DNA from: Paenibacillus xylaniclasticus | Lineage (GTDB): Bacteria > Bacillota > Bacilli > Paenibacillales > Paenibacillaceae | Reading direction: 5' to 3' | Length of the DNA: 64,000 bases | Assembly (NCBI RefSeq): GCF_004001065.1 | Contig: NZ_BIML01000020.1 | Span: forward strand, 1-64,000 | In this document: positions 45,976 through 54,502 of the stretch, piece after piece | Layout of the letters: each line of letters starts with the position of its first letter | Position numbering within the stretch: position 1 is the stretch's first letter | Translations under genes and position numbers: made by a program | Notes under the pieces: model-generated | The model's database searches: none | What the model saw: the letters and a program-made list of their open reading frames with translations, nothing else | What the model was told of the DNA's origin: nothing

Positions 45976-47140
45976 ACATGCACCACTTTTCGAGATCGTT
46001 CAAAGATTGCAGCCAAGCTTTAAGCAAAACTTCCGTGTGAGCAATTGACGCCGCCATCTTCTCGACATCATTCTGCCGGTATCTTATTATGGTTTCGGTG
46101 TGCTGGCTTTTCATTTCGACAATCGCTTTCTTCACATCTGGGATCGCGCTGGCCAAGGCTAAATTCGCAGACGGCAGCTCGCATGCTGTTATCGCGGCGC
46201 CAATATTTTGCAGTAGACCGGCAGTATCCGGGAAGCTTTCCAGCAGATATATACATTTCTCAATGGAATGTCCCATCTGTACTAGCTGCCTGATCGATTG
46301 AATATCGGAAGGATAACAGAACTTCGCCAAGACGTGCTCTTTGACTTCTTTCGTTATCGTTTTGGTCCAGACGTTAGAGCTGCTAACAGGTCTCTCATAA
46401 TCGTCATCGAACAACTGCTTCAAGGCGTAAATAACGCCTGTATGATAGCCGCCATTCGTACGTTCGTCCTCCTCGAACGATCGGCTTTGCAATTTAGCTG
46501 GCAATTGATCGTAGTAACAATCACTGAAATACCCGATTAACAACCCGCCGGGCTTGATTTTACGTATCGCTTGTACGATTTGCTGCAGCAAGCTCCCGTA
46601 GCGCTCTTCCCTTACAACAATCATATCGAAATAACCGTTGTGCAGCGAATGAATCACCTTAGAGCGGTCGCCCGCAAGAGGAATAATGGTACCTGAGACA
46701 TTCAGGCTCGTCATTAAATTGTAGAATGGCAGATAGGCATTCGATACGTTCTGCAATTGATCGATACCTTTCATCGGCTCCCAATGGCAGAAGCTGAACA
46801 ACGTATTGCTCTCTGAGAATAGCTGCAAAGCCTTTGCTTGGTAATACGTATTCAGATGGAAGCCGCTTAACTCTAGCATTTTAATATTTTTGCCATTGGT
46901 TTGCAGCAAATAATCAAACATCGACGATACAATCGCAACAACATCGTCCCAGCTTGTTTCGGGAACATACTTGGACAAAGGAGTGACACTATTAAAAATG
47001 TTAATAATGCCTTCAATATAGACATCTGTCGCTTTTTCCGTTAAGTTGTTGTAAAACTTGGTTAAAACTCGCGCCTCTCCATTGTCGGTAAACACAAGCT
47101 CGTATTTGTTGCCGTTCAGCTTTATATTAAGCTCAGACAT
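45965..47140 (-). CDS. methyltransferase-like protein of unknown function
   Basis: A 391-residue protein. The middle part resembles a class I methyltransferase: MLELSGFHLNTYYQAKALQLF, IPLAGDRSKVIHSLHNGYFDMIVV and QAIRKIKPGGLLIGYFSD, where the last looks like the strand-loop after the SAM site. The first 50 and last 100 residues are helical and not recognised. It lies between the FkbM-type gene and the glycosyltransferase gene and overlaps the latter by 11 bases. It may act on the same glycan or peptide. Confidence in methyltransferase activity is limited since the classical GxGxG loop is degenerate. Confidence 0.6.
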   Translation of the reverse strand: MSELNIKLNGNKYELVFTDNGEARVLTKFYNNLTEKATDVYIEGIINIFNSVTPLSKYVPETSWDDVVAIVSSMFDYLLQTNGKNIKMLELSGFHLNTYYQAKALQLFSESNTLFSFCHWEPMKGIDQLQNVSNAYLPFYNLMTSLNVSGTIIPLAGDRSKVIHSLHNGYFDMIVVREERYGSLLQQIVQAIRKIKPGGLLIGYFSDCYYDQLPAKLQSRSFEEDERTNGGYHTGVIYALKQLFDDDYERPVSSSNVWTKTITKEVKEHVLAKFCYPSDIQSIRQLVQMGHSIEKCIYLLESFPDTAGLLQNIGAAITACELPSANLALASAIPDVKKAIVEMKSQHTETIIRYRQNDVEKMAASIAHTEVLLKAWLQSLNDLEKWCMYER

Positions 47141-47166
47141 TTTATAGCTCCCTTACGTTCTCTCGG

Positions 47167-48288
47167 CTAATCACGGTAGAAGATATCCCCTCTTACGAGA
47201 ATAATATTTTCCCCTTTCATCATGAAAGCGAAATCGTATTTACTTATTGCTGCAAAGAGCGCCTGGCTGCAGCCCCTCTTCATTCTGTCGTGAAGCTCGA
47301 TAATGAGCACCTTTACTTTGCCGAGCCAATTCTCATACCCTTTGGAGAATACCTCCTTCTCGGCACCCTCGATATCAATCTTTAATATATCGATCTCGTC
47401 GAATCCGCTGCTTTCGAGAATCGACTGGATCGTTACCGCTTTGAAGCTTTCGGATGTAGGCTTATCTGATTCCTCTACCATCGTTCCCCATTTGCCTAAG
47501 CCAACATCTTTAATGGTCAAATAGGTATCGGTATGCCATAAGCCGCTTTGTATCACTTTAATTTGCTCATAAGGACGAGTATTGTAGCGGATCATATCAT
47601 AGTTGGATTGTTCCGGCTCTATAGCGACAATACGTGCATCGGGATAAGCATTCGCGAACCATAAACTAGCGTAGCCTACATTCGCCCCGCCATCGATAAT
47701 AAACTTTGGTTTGAAAGGCAAAGATCCAATATGATACTCTTTCAGCTCGAATATTTGCTTAAATACGTACCGATCTGACGTATCCAATCTGACATATACC
47801 GGATGAGCAATATTCGGAACATCAAATCGTTCGACTTGATATTGCCGCAATGAATCCGGTGCAGCATATTGGGACACTTCTTCAATAAGCTTCAGATCTT
47901 CGTCTGATTTATGTTCTATCGATTCCAAATAGGTCATGGCCATATCATGCTCACCGACCACATGCAGGACGTATCCAAGATTATACAAAGTATCTCTATC
48001 TTTAGGATTAATCATCAGAGACTGCTGCATCAACGGGATGACATAATCATAGCTCTGCAGCTCCCACATTACAGCACCTAGATTGTTGTAAAGTTTACCA
48101 ATCGACGAGCCGGTATACGTATTATTAATGGCAAACAAGACGTCTTCAATGGAAATGGCTTCATCATTAATGAACTGCCCCAATGATTGTAACGACTGCG
48201 AATCCTCAGTATCATTGCTCAGTATCCCAAGCAGTTCATTAAATCTTGTCTGGATGTTTTGTACGCGCTTCATTTCCACTTTTGACAC
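47167..48288 (-). CDS. FkbM family methyltransferase with TPR-like N-terminus
   Basis: A 373-residue protein. The first 150 residues hold helical repeats like tetratricopeptide units (AISIEDVLFAINN; IGKLYNNLGAVMWELQSYDYVIPLMQQSL; NPKDRDTLYNLGYVLH). The C-terminal domain (about 185-350) is FkbM-type: FIIDGGANVGYASLWFANAYPDARIVAIEPEQSN, then DILKIDIEGAEKEVF. FkbM enzymes methylate hydroxyl groups of sugars or polyketides. First gene of a three-gene unit with a likely sigma-A promoter. Confidence 0.85.
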   Translation of the reverse strand: MSKVEMKRVQNIQTRFNELLGILSNDTEDSQSLQSLGQFINDEAISIEDVLFAINNTYTGSSIGKLYNNLGAVMWELQSYDYVIPLMQQSLMINPKDRDTLYNLGYVLHVVGEHDMAMTYLESIEHKSDEDLKLIEEVSQYAAPDSLRQYQVERFDVPNIAHPVYVRLDTSDRYVFKQIFELKEYHIGSLPFKPKFIIDGGANVGYASLWFANAYPDARIVAIEPEQSNYDMIRYNTRPYEQIKVIQSGLWHTDTYLTIKDVGLGKWGTMVEESDKPTSESFKAVTIQSILESSGFDEIDILKIDIEGAEKEVFSKGYENWLGKVKVLIIELHDRMKRGCSQALFAAISKYDFAFMMKGENIILVRGDIFYRD

Positions 48289-48321
48289 CCTCCTCGTGTA
48301 TCAGCCCCCTTGGCTGTACTC

Positions 48322-48351
48322 ATTATATTTATATCGGTTGATATTCAGCAA
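48322..48351 (-). promoter_or_regulatory. likely sigma-A promoter of the glycan operon
   Basis: On the minus strand TTGCTG (48346-48351) and TATAAT (48322-48327) are 18 bases apart and lie just upstream of the FkbM gene. TATAAT is a perfect -10. Confidence 0.5.
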
Positions 48352-48410
48352 ATGTAATAAAAGCCTGTTAAATACCGCTTCAATTCATATGCAAAAAAGT
48401 CTGAACGAGT

Positions 48411-49373
48411 TCAGCAGCATTCGACTAGATACACATACCTTACGAATTGGCTTTTGCGCACCTCGCACCGATCTTGGATCGACCACCCGGCTTGCCCAAG
48501 CTTGCCATCCAGCGGCGCAGTAGCAATCACGACCGCTCTAGGAGCTAATCCCGCCAGCGCACGAAGCATCGCTCGCTCTTCCTCCTCCGGCAGCTTCGAG
48601 CATAGATTGTACGGTAGGTCGAGTACAGCCGCTGCATACTGGCCGTCAAGCTCCAGCATATCGGCTTTTACGATCAATGACGGCGAATATCCAAAATACG
48701 ACAAATTCTCTCTCGCCCCAATTGCCGCAAGCGGATTCCGGTCAAAGCCTCTCATCCGAATGCCCATTGACAAAGCTTCAATGATGACTGTACCAATGCC
48801 ACAGCATGGATCGACCGCTTCAAGCGTTTCCGAAGGATGCGGTACAGCAATATTCGCGACAGCCCGGGCAACTCTAGTGCTTAACGCTGTAGAATAGGGC
48901 CTCGGCTTATCGTTATGCTTCAGCCACACCGCTTCGCCCTCAACTGCATCGCCCAGCACCCAGCGCCCGCACGCAAACGCGACGCCGAGCAGCTTGTCCG
49001 GACGGCGCATATCCGCCTTTCCCTTCATAACTGCACCGACGAGCCGCTCGATGATGCGCTGATCGTCGTACTCCGGCCGAATCATTGAGAGGTAGTCCCC
49101 GGCATCAGCATAACGGACTTTGAACGTACCGCCGCCTATATCCAGCTTAGCCGCCTGCTCAATCAATCCGTCCAACTTCGAGTGCTGTGCTTGAACGGCG
49201 ATTCTCATTTTGAGAAAAGGACTCCGCGACGGCATCACGTCCACCTTACTCTCGACATACCGCATCTGATCATCGATTTCCCGCACATCAAGCAGCGCGC
49301 GAAGCTCCATCAAGCATAGCTGCCGTTCATCCTCGTGACACGCCCATATATACACATAGGACGGCTCGTCCAT
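48411..49373 (-). CDS. TRM11-like SAM-dependent RNA methyltransferase
   Basis: A 320-residue protein of the UPF0020/TRM11 group. The SAM site appears as AVDPCCGIGTVIIEALSMGIRMRGFDRNP and the catalytic motif for base N-methylation as AVLDLPYNLCSKL (the D/N-P-P-Y type, here DLPYN). The N-terminal part has the THUMP-like region. It should methylate a guanine in tRNA or rRNA. The DLPY variant is seen in this family. No clear ribosome site was found; start is uncertain. Confidence 0.85.
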   Translation of the reverse strand: MDEPSYVYIWACHEDERQLCLMELRALLDVREIDDQMRYVESKVDVMPSRSPFLKMRIAVQAQHSKLDGLIEQAAKLDIGGGTFKVRYADAGDYLSMIRPEYDDQRIIERLVGAVMKGKADMRRPDKLLGVAFACGRWVLGDAVEGEAVWLKHNDKPRPYSTALSTRVARAVANIAVPHPSETLEAVDPCCGIGTVIIEALSMGIRMRGFDRNPLAAIGARENLSYFGYSPSLIVKADMLELDGQYAAAVLDLPYNLCSKLPEEEERAMLRALAGLAPRAVVIATAPLDGKLGQAGWSIQDRCEVRKSQFVRYVYLVECC

Positions 49374-49404
49374 CAGCTACCCCACTGAACACCATTCCAT
49401 CAAT

Positions 49405-49641
49405 TCACGGTTCCCTTCTCTGCGAGCTTCTCATAGGATGTACAAGAGCAGAAAGGCCCTTCCCCCACACCCACTTACATTCTGGACCGTGTGACAGCAC
49501 GACGTCCTGCCAACAGAACATCCGGCCTCTTCGCAGCACATCTGCACAAGCTTCCCATAACTCTTGGCCAAGCACCCTTCTACAGCCGCTTGACATCATT
49601 AAGAGCACATGGTCCGCCCCGTCCTTACGATTTTCGATCAT
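49405..49641 (-). CDS. possible small protein upstream of TRM11-like gene
   Basis: A 78-residue frame on the minus strand with an ATG after GGGAGACAGACTTAATA. It is rich in Cys and Trp (RRGRMFCWQDVVLSHGPECKWVWGKG) and is not of a family I know. No other gene covers it. It may be a real small gene or chance; the codon use is not convincing. Confidence 0.3.
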   Translation of the reverse strand: MIENRKDGADHVLLMMSSGCRRVLGQELWEACADVLRRGRMFCWQDVVLSHGPECKWVWGKGLSALVHPMRSSQRREP

Positions 49642-49679
49642 TATTAAGTCTGTCTCCCTTAGGTACTGAATAAAATAAA

Positions 49680-49907
49680 TTATTCTCTCAGCGCATCGCG
49701 CAGCCTAGAAGCCATCGTCGACATCGCCTCCGGCGAGCGTCCAGAGCCGCTTCTCCCTCTTAGCCGAGCCAGCTCCCGTCTCGCCGCCGCCAGCTCTTCC
49801 TTGCATTTCGCAAGCTCTTGCATAAGCGACTCGTTCTCGCTTGTTAACCGTTCATTATCTGCTAATACACGCTGAAGCTCACTTAGTTCATTCGTATGGG
49901 TAGGCAC
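49680..49907 (-). CDS. small coiled-coil protein
   Basis: A 75-residue protein starting with GTG after AAAAGGAG. Residues 6-48 form a heptad-type coiled coil (LQRVLADNERLTSENESLMQELAK and onward to ARRELARLRG), followed by a Gly/Ser linker and a short amphipathic tail. It should form dimers. No known family. Divergent from the DedA-like gene. Confidence 0.65.
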   Translation of the reverse strand: MPTHTNELSELQRVLADNERLTSENESLMQELAKCKEELAAARRELARLRGRSGSGRSPEAMSTMASRLRDALRE

Positions 49908-50045
49908 GTAAAAAATCGCTCCTTTTCACCAAATCTTCAATAATTCTATTGTACCATATGAAACCGAACCACCCGCTTAGCCGTATAGAAGAAGATGTAC
50001 ACTTGATATTTTAGGTCAATCGCAACAGAGAAGAGGTCATGTCCG

Positions 50046-50957
50046 ATGTTCCATGATTTTATCGAAACGCTGGAGAAATTCGGTGCACTTGGACTGTTTA
50101 TTCACGGTATGATTGATGCTATCATTTTTCCGATTCCAGCTCTGTTCTCCCAAATTCCGCTTAGCGTTGTCCATCCTTCGAACGCCCTGTGGTTAGCTAC
50201 AGTCGGCTTCATCGGCTGCTTAATCGGAACACCGGTCGGCTACTGGATCGGCCGGTCGATCGGCACGCCTATCTTGTACCGATTGGTCAAACGCAGCTGG
50301 GTCGAATCCGCCGAGAAGCTTTTCTCCAAGAATGGAGAAGCCGCGATCATGCTCGGCTCGTTCACCCCGATCCCGTTCAAAGTGTTTACCATTCTATCCG
50401 GCGCGCTTCGGTTTCCTTTATGGAAGCTGCTCGCATATGCCGCGGTCGGCAGGGCAGTCAAATATTATGCTGTCGGGTTACTGTTTTATATTTACGGCCG
50501 CTCCGCCGAGGGCATGGTGAAGGACGTCTCCATGTATATTTTCGCCATCGGCTTCCCGTTGATCGTGCTGTTCCTATTTCTTCGCCGCCAATGGCGAAAC
50601 AAACGCAAGCGCAGGAACGAGCTTAAGCAAGCCCAAAAGCTCGGTCTGATTCAAGAGCAGGAGCAAACTCAAGGGCACGACCACAAGCTTACACAAGAGC
50701 AGGAACACATAATAGAGCGGGAACTCAAGCTAGAACAGGAACGTTCGCACAAGTACGCACGCTCGAAGAAGCAGGCACATTCTCATAAGCACTCGCAGGA
50801 GCAAACGCATGAGCAGGAGCCGCTTCAAGCACAGGAGCAGCATCATTCCAAGCCGTACGATCAGCAGCACCAGCGCGAGCTTGAGCAACATTTAGATGAG
50901 AAGCAAGATCAGGGGCAAGATCAAATACAGTTAATCCATCCTACGCCGACGGAGTAA
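50046..50957 (+). CDS. DedA-like (VTT) membrane protein with Gln/Glu/His-rich tail
   Basis: A 303-residue protein. Residues 1-185 hold the VTT-type membrane core (GFIGCLIGTPVGYWIGRSIG; SKNGEAAIMLGSFTPIPFKVFTILSGA), like YqaA/YngC proteins. The rest (about 195-303) is a hydrophilic tail of very low complexity, rich in Gln, Glu, His and Lys (QEQEQTQGHDHKLTQEQEH and so on), with about 16 His. Such a tail is not usual in the family. It may bind metal ions or be a species-specific low-complexity extension. A GAGAAGAGG site lies ahead of the ATG. Confidence 0.82.
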   Translation: MFHDFIETLEKFGALGLFIHGMIDAIIFPIPALFSQIPLSVVHPSNALWLATVGFIGCLIGTPVGYWIGRSIGTPILYRLVKRSWVESAEKLFSKNGEAAIMLGSFTPIPFKVFTILSGALRFPLWKLLAYAAVGRAVKYYAVGLLFYIYGRSAEGMVKDVSMYIFAIGFPLIVLFLFLRRQWRNKRKRRNELKQAQKLGLIQEQEQTQGHDHKLTQEQEHIIERELKLEQERSHKYARSKKQAHSHKHSQEQTHEQEPLQAQEQHHSKPYDQQHQRELEQHLDEKQDQGQDQIQLIHPTPTE

Positions 50958-50960
50958 ATT

Positions 50961-51032
50961 AAAGACACGATTCGCTATCAACTGTTACCCTAACATTAAG
51001 GGTACAGTTCATAAACGAACCGTGTCTTTTTT
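50961..51032. terminator. compound hairpin terminator
   Basis: Outer arms AAGACACG/CGTGTCTT and an inner stem AACTGT(T)ACCCTTA give a two-part hairpin with six T on the plus side. It serves the DedA-like gene and perhaps modB. Confidence 0.82.
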
Positions 51033-51091
51033 ACATTGGTGCCTTTCGGCACCTATTTCTCGCTCTCACGCCCGCTCGGCGCTCCTCATTG

Positions 51092-51760
51092 TCATCGTCG
51101 CTGTCGAGCCATTAGCAACAACAGGAACGAGAAGATGATAATACTCACCGTCCATGCCCACGCCATTGTCGTATGGCCGGCGTCGACGGCAACATAAATT
51201 GCCGTTGGAACCGTCTGAGTTCGTCCCGGTATGTTGCCTGCAATCATAAGCGTCGCTCCGAACTCACCGATCCCCCGGGCAAAGCCGAGAATGTAAGCCG
51301 TTACGAGCGAACGGGAAGCAAGCGGTAAGCTGATATACCGGAACACCTGCCACTCATTAGCACCACTTGAGCGCGCAGCCGCCTCCAGTTCGGTGTCGAC
51401 AGAGCTAAAACCCGTTTTCATCGTCTGGTAGACGAGGGGGAATGCGACGACGACAGCTGCAATAACAGCGGCCCACCAGGTGAACACGATAGGAGCACCG
51501 AACAACGATTCGATGAAACGTCCTATAGTGCTTCTTCTGCCGAGCAGCATGAGAAGAATAAAGCCAACGACCGTCGGTGGAAGCACAAGCGGCAGCAGGA
51601 AGAGCGTTTCTATTATCAATCGCCCCTTCAGCTTGGACCGAGACAATCGCCAAGCAGCAGCCGTTCCTAACACAATTACAATGAGACTAGACAGAAATGT
51701 AACCTGAAGCGACAGACGGATCGGCGGCCAAAGCGAAGCCCAATCAATAGAGACAATCAC
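51092..51760 (-). CDS. modB: molybdate ABC transporter permease
   Basis: A 222-residue permease with five or six helices. The EAA loop is VDTELEAAARSSGANEWQVFRYISLPLA, and GFARGIGEFGATLMIAGNIPG is the ModB signature that follows. It transports molybdate (or tungstate). It begins on the last base of modA (1-base overlap of stop and start). No ATPase gene (modC) follows it in this window; the ATPase must be elsewhere. Confidence 0.93.
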   Translation of the reverse strand: MIVSIDWASLWPPIRLSLQVTFLSSLIVIVLGTAAAWRLSRSKLKGRLIIETLFLLPLVLPPTVVGFILLMLLGRRSTIGRFIESLFGAPIVFTWWAAVIAAVVVAFPLVYQTMKTGFSSVDTELEAAARSSGANEWQVFRYISLPLASRSLVTAYILGFARGIGEFGATLMIAGNIPGRTQTVPTAIYVAVDAGHTTMAWAWTVSIIIFSFLLLLMARQRR

Positions 51761-52638
51761 TATTGGAGAACGGAAAACCCGTATTTTTCAAATATCGAAG
51801 CAGCTTCATCCGTCTGTAAATACGCATATAACGCTTTGGCTTCCGCGGAATGCTTCGTCGCCGCCACGACACCCGCTGGATACACAATCGATGAATAGCT
51901 CATTGGGTCCACCTCAAAAGCAATCTTCACTTGCGAAGCATTGATCGCGTCTGTCATATACACGAAGCCGACATCCACGTTACCAGTCTCAACATACTGC
52001 AGCACCTGGCGGACGTCCTTACCCTGAACAATGCCGCCCTTCAGCTTTTCCCATAGGTTCGCCTTGTTCAATGATTCCTGTGCATATTGTCCCGCCGGAA
52101 CGCTTTCAGGAATGCCAATCGCGATACGGTACTTAGCCTCTTCTCCCAAATCATCCATCGTTTGAATCAGCGTGTTGCTGTTAGCTGGAACAACCGCTAC
52201 GAGCTGATTGCCAAGCAGATCGCTATAGGAGTCAGCTTCAATCAGCGATTGATCGATGAGTGCATTCATATTTCTGGCAGAGGCCGACAGGAACAAGTCT
52301 ACTGGCGCACCCTGTTCAATCTGCTGCTGCAATGCGCCCGAAGCACCGAAATTGAACGTCAGCTCAATGCTCGGATTTTGCCGCTCGTATTCGTTTTCCA
52401 GATCTGACAGCGCATCGGTCAAGCTGGCAGCTGCCGATACGATCAGCTCGACTAGCGGCTGCTCCTGCTCCACGGGGGCTGTCTCCAGCTTTGCACCTTC
52501 CGTGCTGCCCTTCTCTAAATCAGAAGCTTCCGTTGTGGCTGAAGACCCTATTTCCAATACCTTATCCGAGCCGGAACCGCAAGCTGCCAGCAGCAGGATA
52601 GATATTATAACTATAATAATGACGTTATTGGTTTTCAT
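51760..52638 (-). CDS. modA: molybdate-binding lipoprotein
   Basis: A 292-residue substrate-binding protein. The lipobox is LLAAC (Cys20), then a Ser/Glu-rich linker and the ModA fold: VSAAASLTDALSDLENEYER, FNFGASGALQQQIEQGAPVDLFLSA, and later VDVGFVYMTDAINA. I chose MKTNNVII as start because GGAGGTGGA lies upstream; 13 more codons are open before. It is anchored on the outer face and hands molybdate to ModB. Divergent from the one-component regulator. Confidence 0.93.
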   Translation of the reverse strand: MKTNNVIIIVIISILLLAACGSGSDKVLEIGSSATTEASDLEKGSTEGAKLETAPVEQEQPLVELIVSAAASLTDALSDLENEYERQNPSIELTFNFGASGALQQQIEQGAPVDLFLSASARNMNALIDQSLIEADSYSDLLGNQLVAVVPANSNTLIQTMDDLGEEAKYRIAIGIPESVPAGQYAQESLNKANLWEKLKGGIVQGKDVRQVLQYVETGNVDVGFVYMTDAINASQVKIAFEVDPMSYSSIVYPAGVVAATKHSAEAKALYAYLQTDEAASIFEKYGFSVLQ

Positions 52639-52775
52639 CAGTAAGGTCCACCTCCACCTTCTCCCAATCAAGCTCATTCACAGCTTTTTCATTCTTCGCT
52701 TAACCGCCTCGTTCCGCACCATTTGTGCTACAATACACACAATGCCAGAATAGATCGTTCGCCGGGAGGTATACC

Positions 52776-53762
52776 ATGTCTCAAGACATTTCTTATACAG
52801 CTGAAGAGATAGCCGCCCTGTTAAAAATATCGAAGCTGACCGTCTATGATCTCATCAAAAAAGGGCTGCTTCCGTCATACCGGGTCGGCAAACAAATGCG
52901 AGTCGACGCATCCGATCTTGAAGCCTATAAACAGCGTAATAAAATGGCCGCTCCCGCTCCAACCATCACAGCTGCTCCATATCAAAACGGTATCCCGTCT
53001 CCATCCGCAGGATCGGCGCCGGCCGCTCCTCTGCCCTCGCTCGGTAACAATTCACGCTCCGTCGTTATTACCGGACAGGACATGAGTTTGGACCTTCTTG
53101 CGAAGCATTTGGAAGGACAGACGTCCGGCAGCATCCGTCCGCTTCGATCTCATGCTGGAAGTCTCGACAGCTTAATCAGTATGTACCGAGGTGAATCGGA
53201 TATCGTAAGTACGCATCTGCTGGATGGGGATACCGGGGAGTATAACCTGCCATATATCCGTAAGCTGCTCGTTGGTTTTCCGTATATTGTCATCAATTTG
53301 GTGTCACGCAATGCCGGACTGTATGTCGCCAAGAACAATCCGAAGAAGATTCATGACTGGGGAGAACTCGCTCGGCCCGGCCTGCGGCTCATCAATCGAG
53401 AAAGAGGTTCCGGCGCGCGCGTACTGCTGGATGAACAGCTTCGCCTTCACAACATTCAACCAGGACAGCTTGCAGGCTACACTTTCGAAATGACGAACCA
53501 TTGGTCAATAGCCGCGGCCGTAGCTGCAGGCGACGCCGACGTCGGTGTCGGCACGGAGCGAGCAGCAAGCATCGTCAGCGGAGTCGATTTCATTCCACTT
53601 ATTAAAGAGCGATACGATCTTGTCGTCTTGAAGACGAGCGACAATCAAGCGATGATCGACTCGCTGCTTACGATCCTTGCGTCCAAGTCGTTCAAACAAG
53701 AGTTGCAGGCGTTATCTGGCTATGACTTATCGATGACAGGGAACGTGCTCTTAGAGAGCTAA
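52776..53762 (+). CDS. HTH plus periplasmic-binding-protein-like regulator, likely of mod genes
   Basis: A 328-residue protein. The first 50 residues form an excisionase-type helix-turn-helix (YTAEEIAALLKISKLTVYDLIKKGLLPSYRVGKQMRV), followed by a Pro/Ala-rich linker and a substrate-binding-protein-type domain without signal peptide (LARPGLRLINRERGSGARVLLDEQL; VAAGDADVGVGTERAA). This is the PBP-like domain of ModA/TupA-like cytoplasmic sensors. It is divergent from modAB and should sense molybdate or a related oxyanion or cofactor and act on that operon. GGGAGG lies six bases ahead of the chosen ATG. Confidence 0.85.
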   Translation: MSQDISYTAEEIAALLKISKLTVYDLIKKGLLPSYRVGKQMRVDASDLEAYKQRNKMAAPAPTITAAPYQNGIPSPSAGSAPAAPLPSLGNNSRSVVITGQDMSLDLLAKHLEGQTSGSIRPLRSHAGSLDSLISMYRGESDIVSTHLLDGDTGEYNLPYIRKLLVGFPYIVINLVSRNAGLYVAKNNPKKIHDWGELARPGLRLINRERGSGARVLLDEQLRLHNIQPGQLAGYTFEMTNHWSIAAAVAAGDADVGVGTERAASIVSGVDFIPLIKERYDLVVLKTSDNQAMIDSLLTILASKSFKQELQALSGYDLSMTGNVLLES

Positions 53763-54080
53763 AGCGAAAAAGCTGAATAGCGAGTCACTAAGTAGTTATT
53801 ATTTATTTTTAATTATAACAAAATATAATCAAATATAACTCAGTTGTCTATAATGTCAGTATAGATATGTTAGGTTATGTTACATTCAGTGAATCCCCAT
53901 ATTGTTCAATCGGCGTCTCTCCAAAATCTTGGGGGGAGTTTTTGTAGATCCCCTTCTCCCCTCGTCGTTCTAGAAAGCATGATGTGATGTAGATAGCCGC
54001 ACAGATCTCGCATCCATGCGGCTATACATTCAGTACCTATGTGCAGAAAATTAAGCAGCGTCAACATCGCCATGAGCATG
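53763..54080. other. intergenic region between the mod regulator and the XRE gene
   Basis: About 320 bases. An AT-rich first part (53790-53900) shows no gene. A 9-base-pair inverted repeat ATAGCCGCA/TGCGGCTAT lies at 53992-54024 with no T tract on either side. A 60-codon frame on the minus strand (53906-54088) starts inside the end of the XRE gene with a hydrophobic start; I do not think it is well supported. Confidence 0.4.
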
Positions 54081-54302
54081 TTATTCACACTTTGATTCGG
54101 TTACGAATTGGAACACCTCGTTAATGTCCCTGCCGAACACTTCAGCGATTCGAAAGGCAAGCATAAGCGACGGATTATACCGATTCGCCTCCAAAGAAAC
54201 GATCGTCTGCCTGCTGACACCGAGCCGCTCTGCCAATTCCTTCTGTGACCACCTTCGCTCTGCACGAAGTACATGTATATTATTCGTCAGCGAGCGTTCC
54301 AT
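54081..54302 (-). CDS. small XRE family transcriptional regulator
   Basis: A 73-residue protein made of one helix-turn-helix domain: NIHVLRAERRWSQKELAERLGVSRQTIVSLEANRYNPSLMLAFRIAEVFGRDINEVF, like YozG/YgzD-type repressors. I chose MERSLTNN because GGAGGAGAG lies just upstream; 16 more codons are open. A strong sigma-A promoter stands upstream. Such genes are mostly next to a gene for a small membrane protein, which is missing here. Confidence 0.88.
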   Translation of the reverse strand: MERSLTNNIHVLRAERRWSQKELAERLGVSRQTIVSLEANRYNPSLMLAFRIAEVFGRDINEVFQFVTESKCE

Positions 54303-54334
54303 AACTCTCCTCCACTCTTCGTTGCTATAACTAG

Positions 54335-54363
54335 AATGTAATATTTTCACGACATCGGGTCAA
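54335..54363 (-). promoter_or_regulatory. sigma-A promoter of the XRE gene
   Basis: On the minus strand TTGACC (54358-54363) and TACATT (54335-54340) with a 17-base spacer, 33 bases or so before the XRE start codon. Confidence 0.6.
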
Positions 54364-54427
54364 ATATCTTTTACTTTATTGTGCAGGCATCCTAGACGAT
54401 GATGGATATTGCAGTTGCGATCAATAA

Positions 54428-54477
54428 AATAGGAAGCCCGGAAACAGTGCTATTATCCTGCTTCTGGACTTCCTATT
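54428..54477 (-). terminator. hairpin after the decayed gene
   Basis: AATAGGAAG and CTTCCTATT pair (9 bases), and the inner parts pair imperfectly; on the minus strand TTTTATT follows. It probably ended the transcript of the broken gene at 54.5-54.9 kb. Confidence 0.55.
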
Positions 54478-54502
54478 GTATCTCGATACGAAATACCGCT
54501 CA

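Noticed and set aside
45454-46023. A 189-codon frame opposite the glycosyltransferase gene
   Set aside because: It is a shadow of the real gene on the minus strand without a ribosome site.
53906-54088. A 60-codon frame after the XRE gene, as a partner membrane protein
   Set aside because: It has no ribosome site and only one weak hydrophobic stretch, and a palindrome interrupts it.
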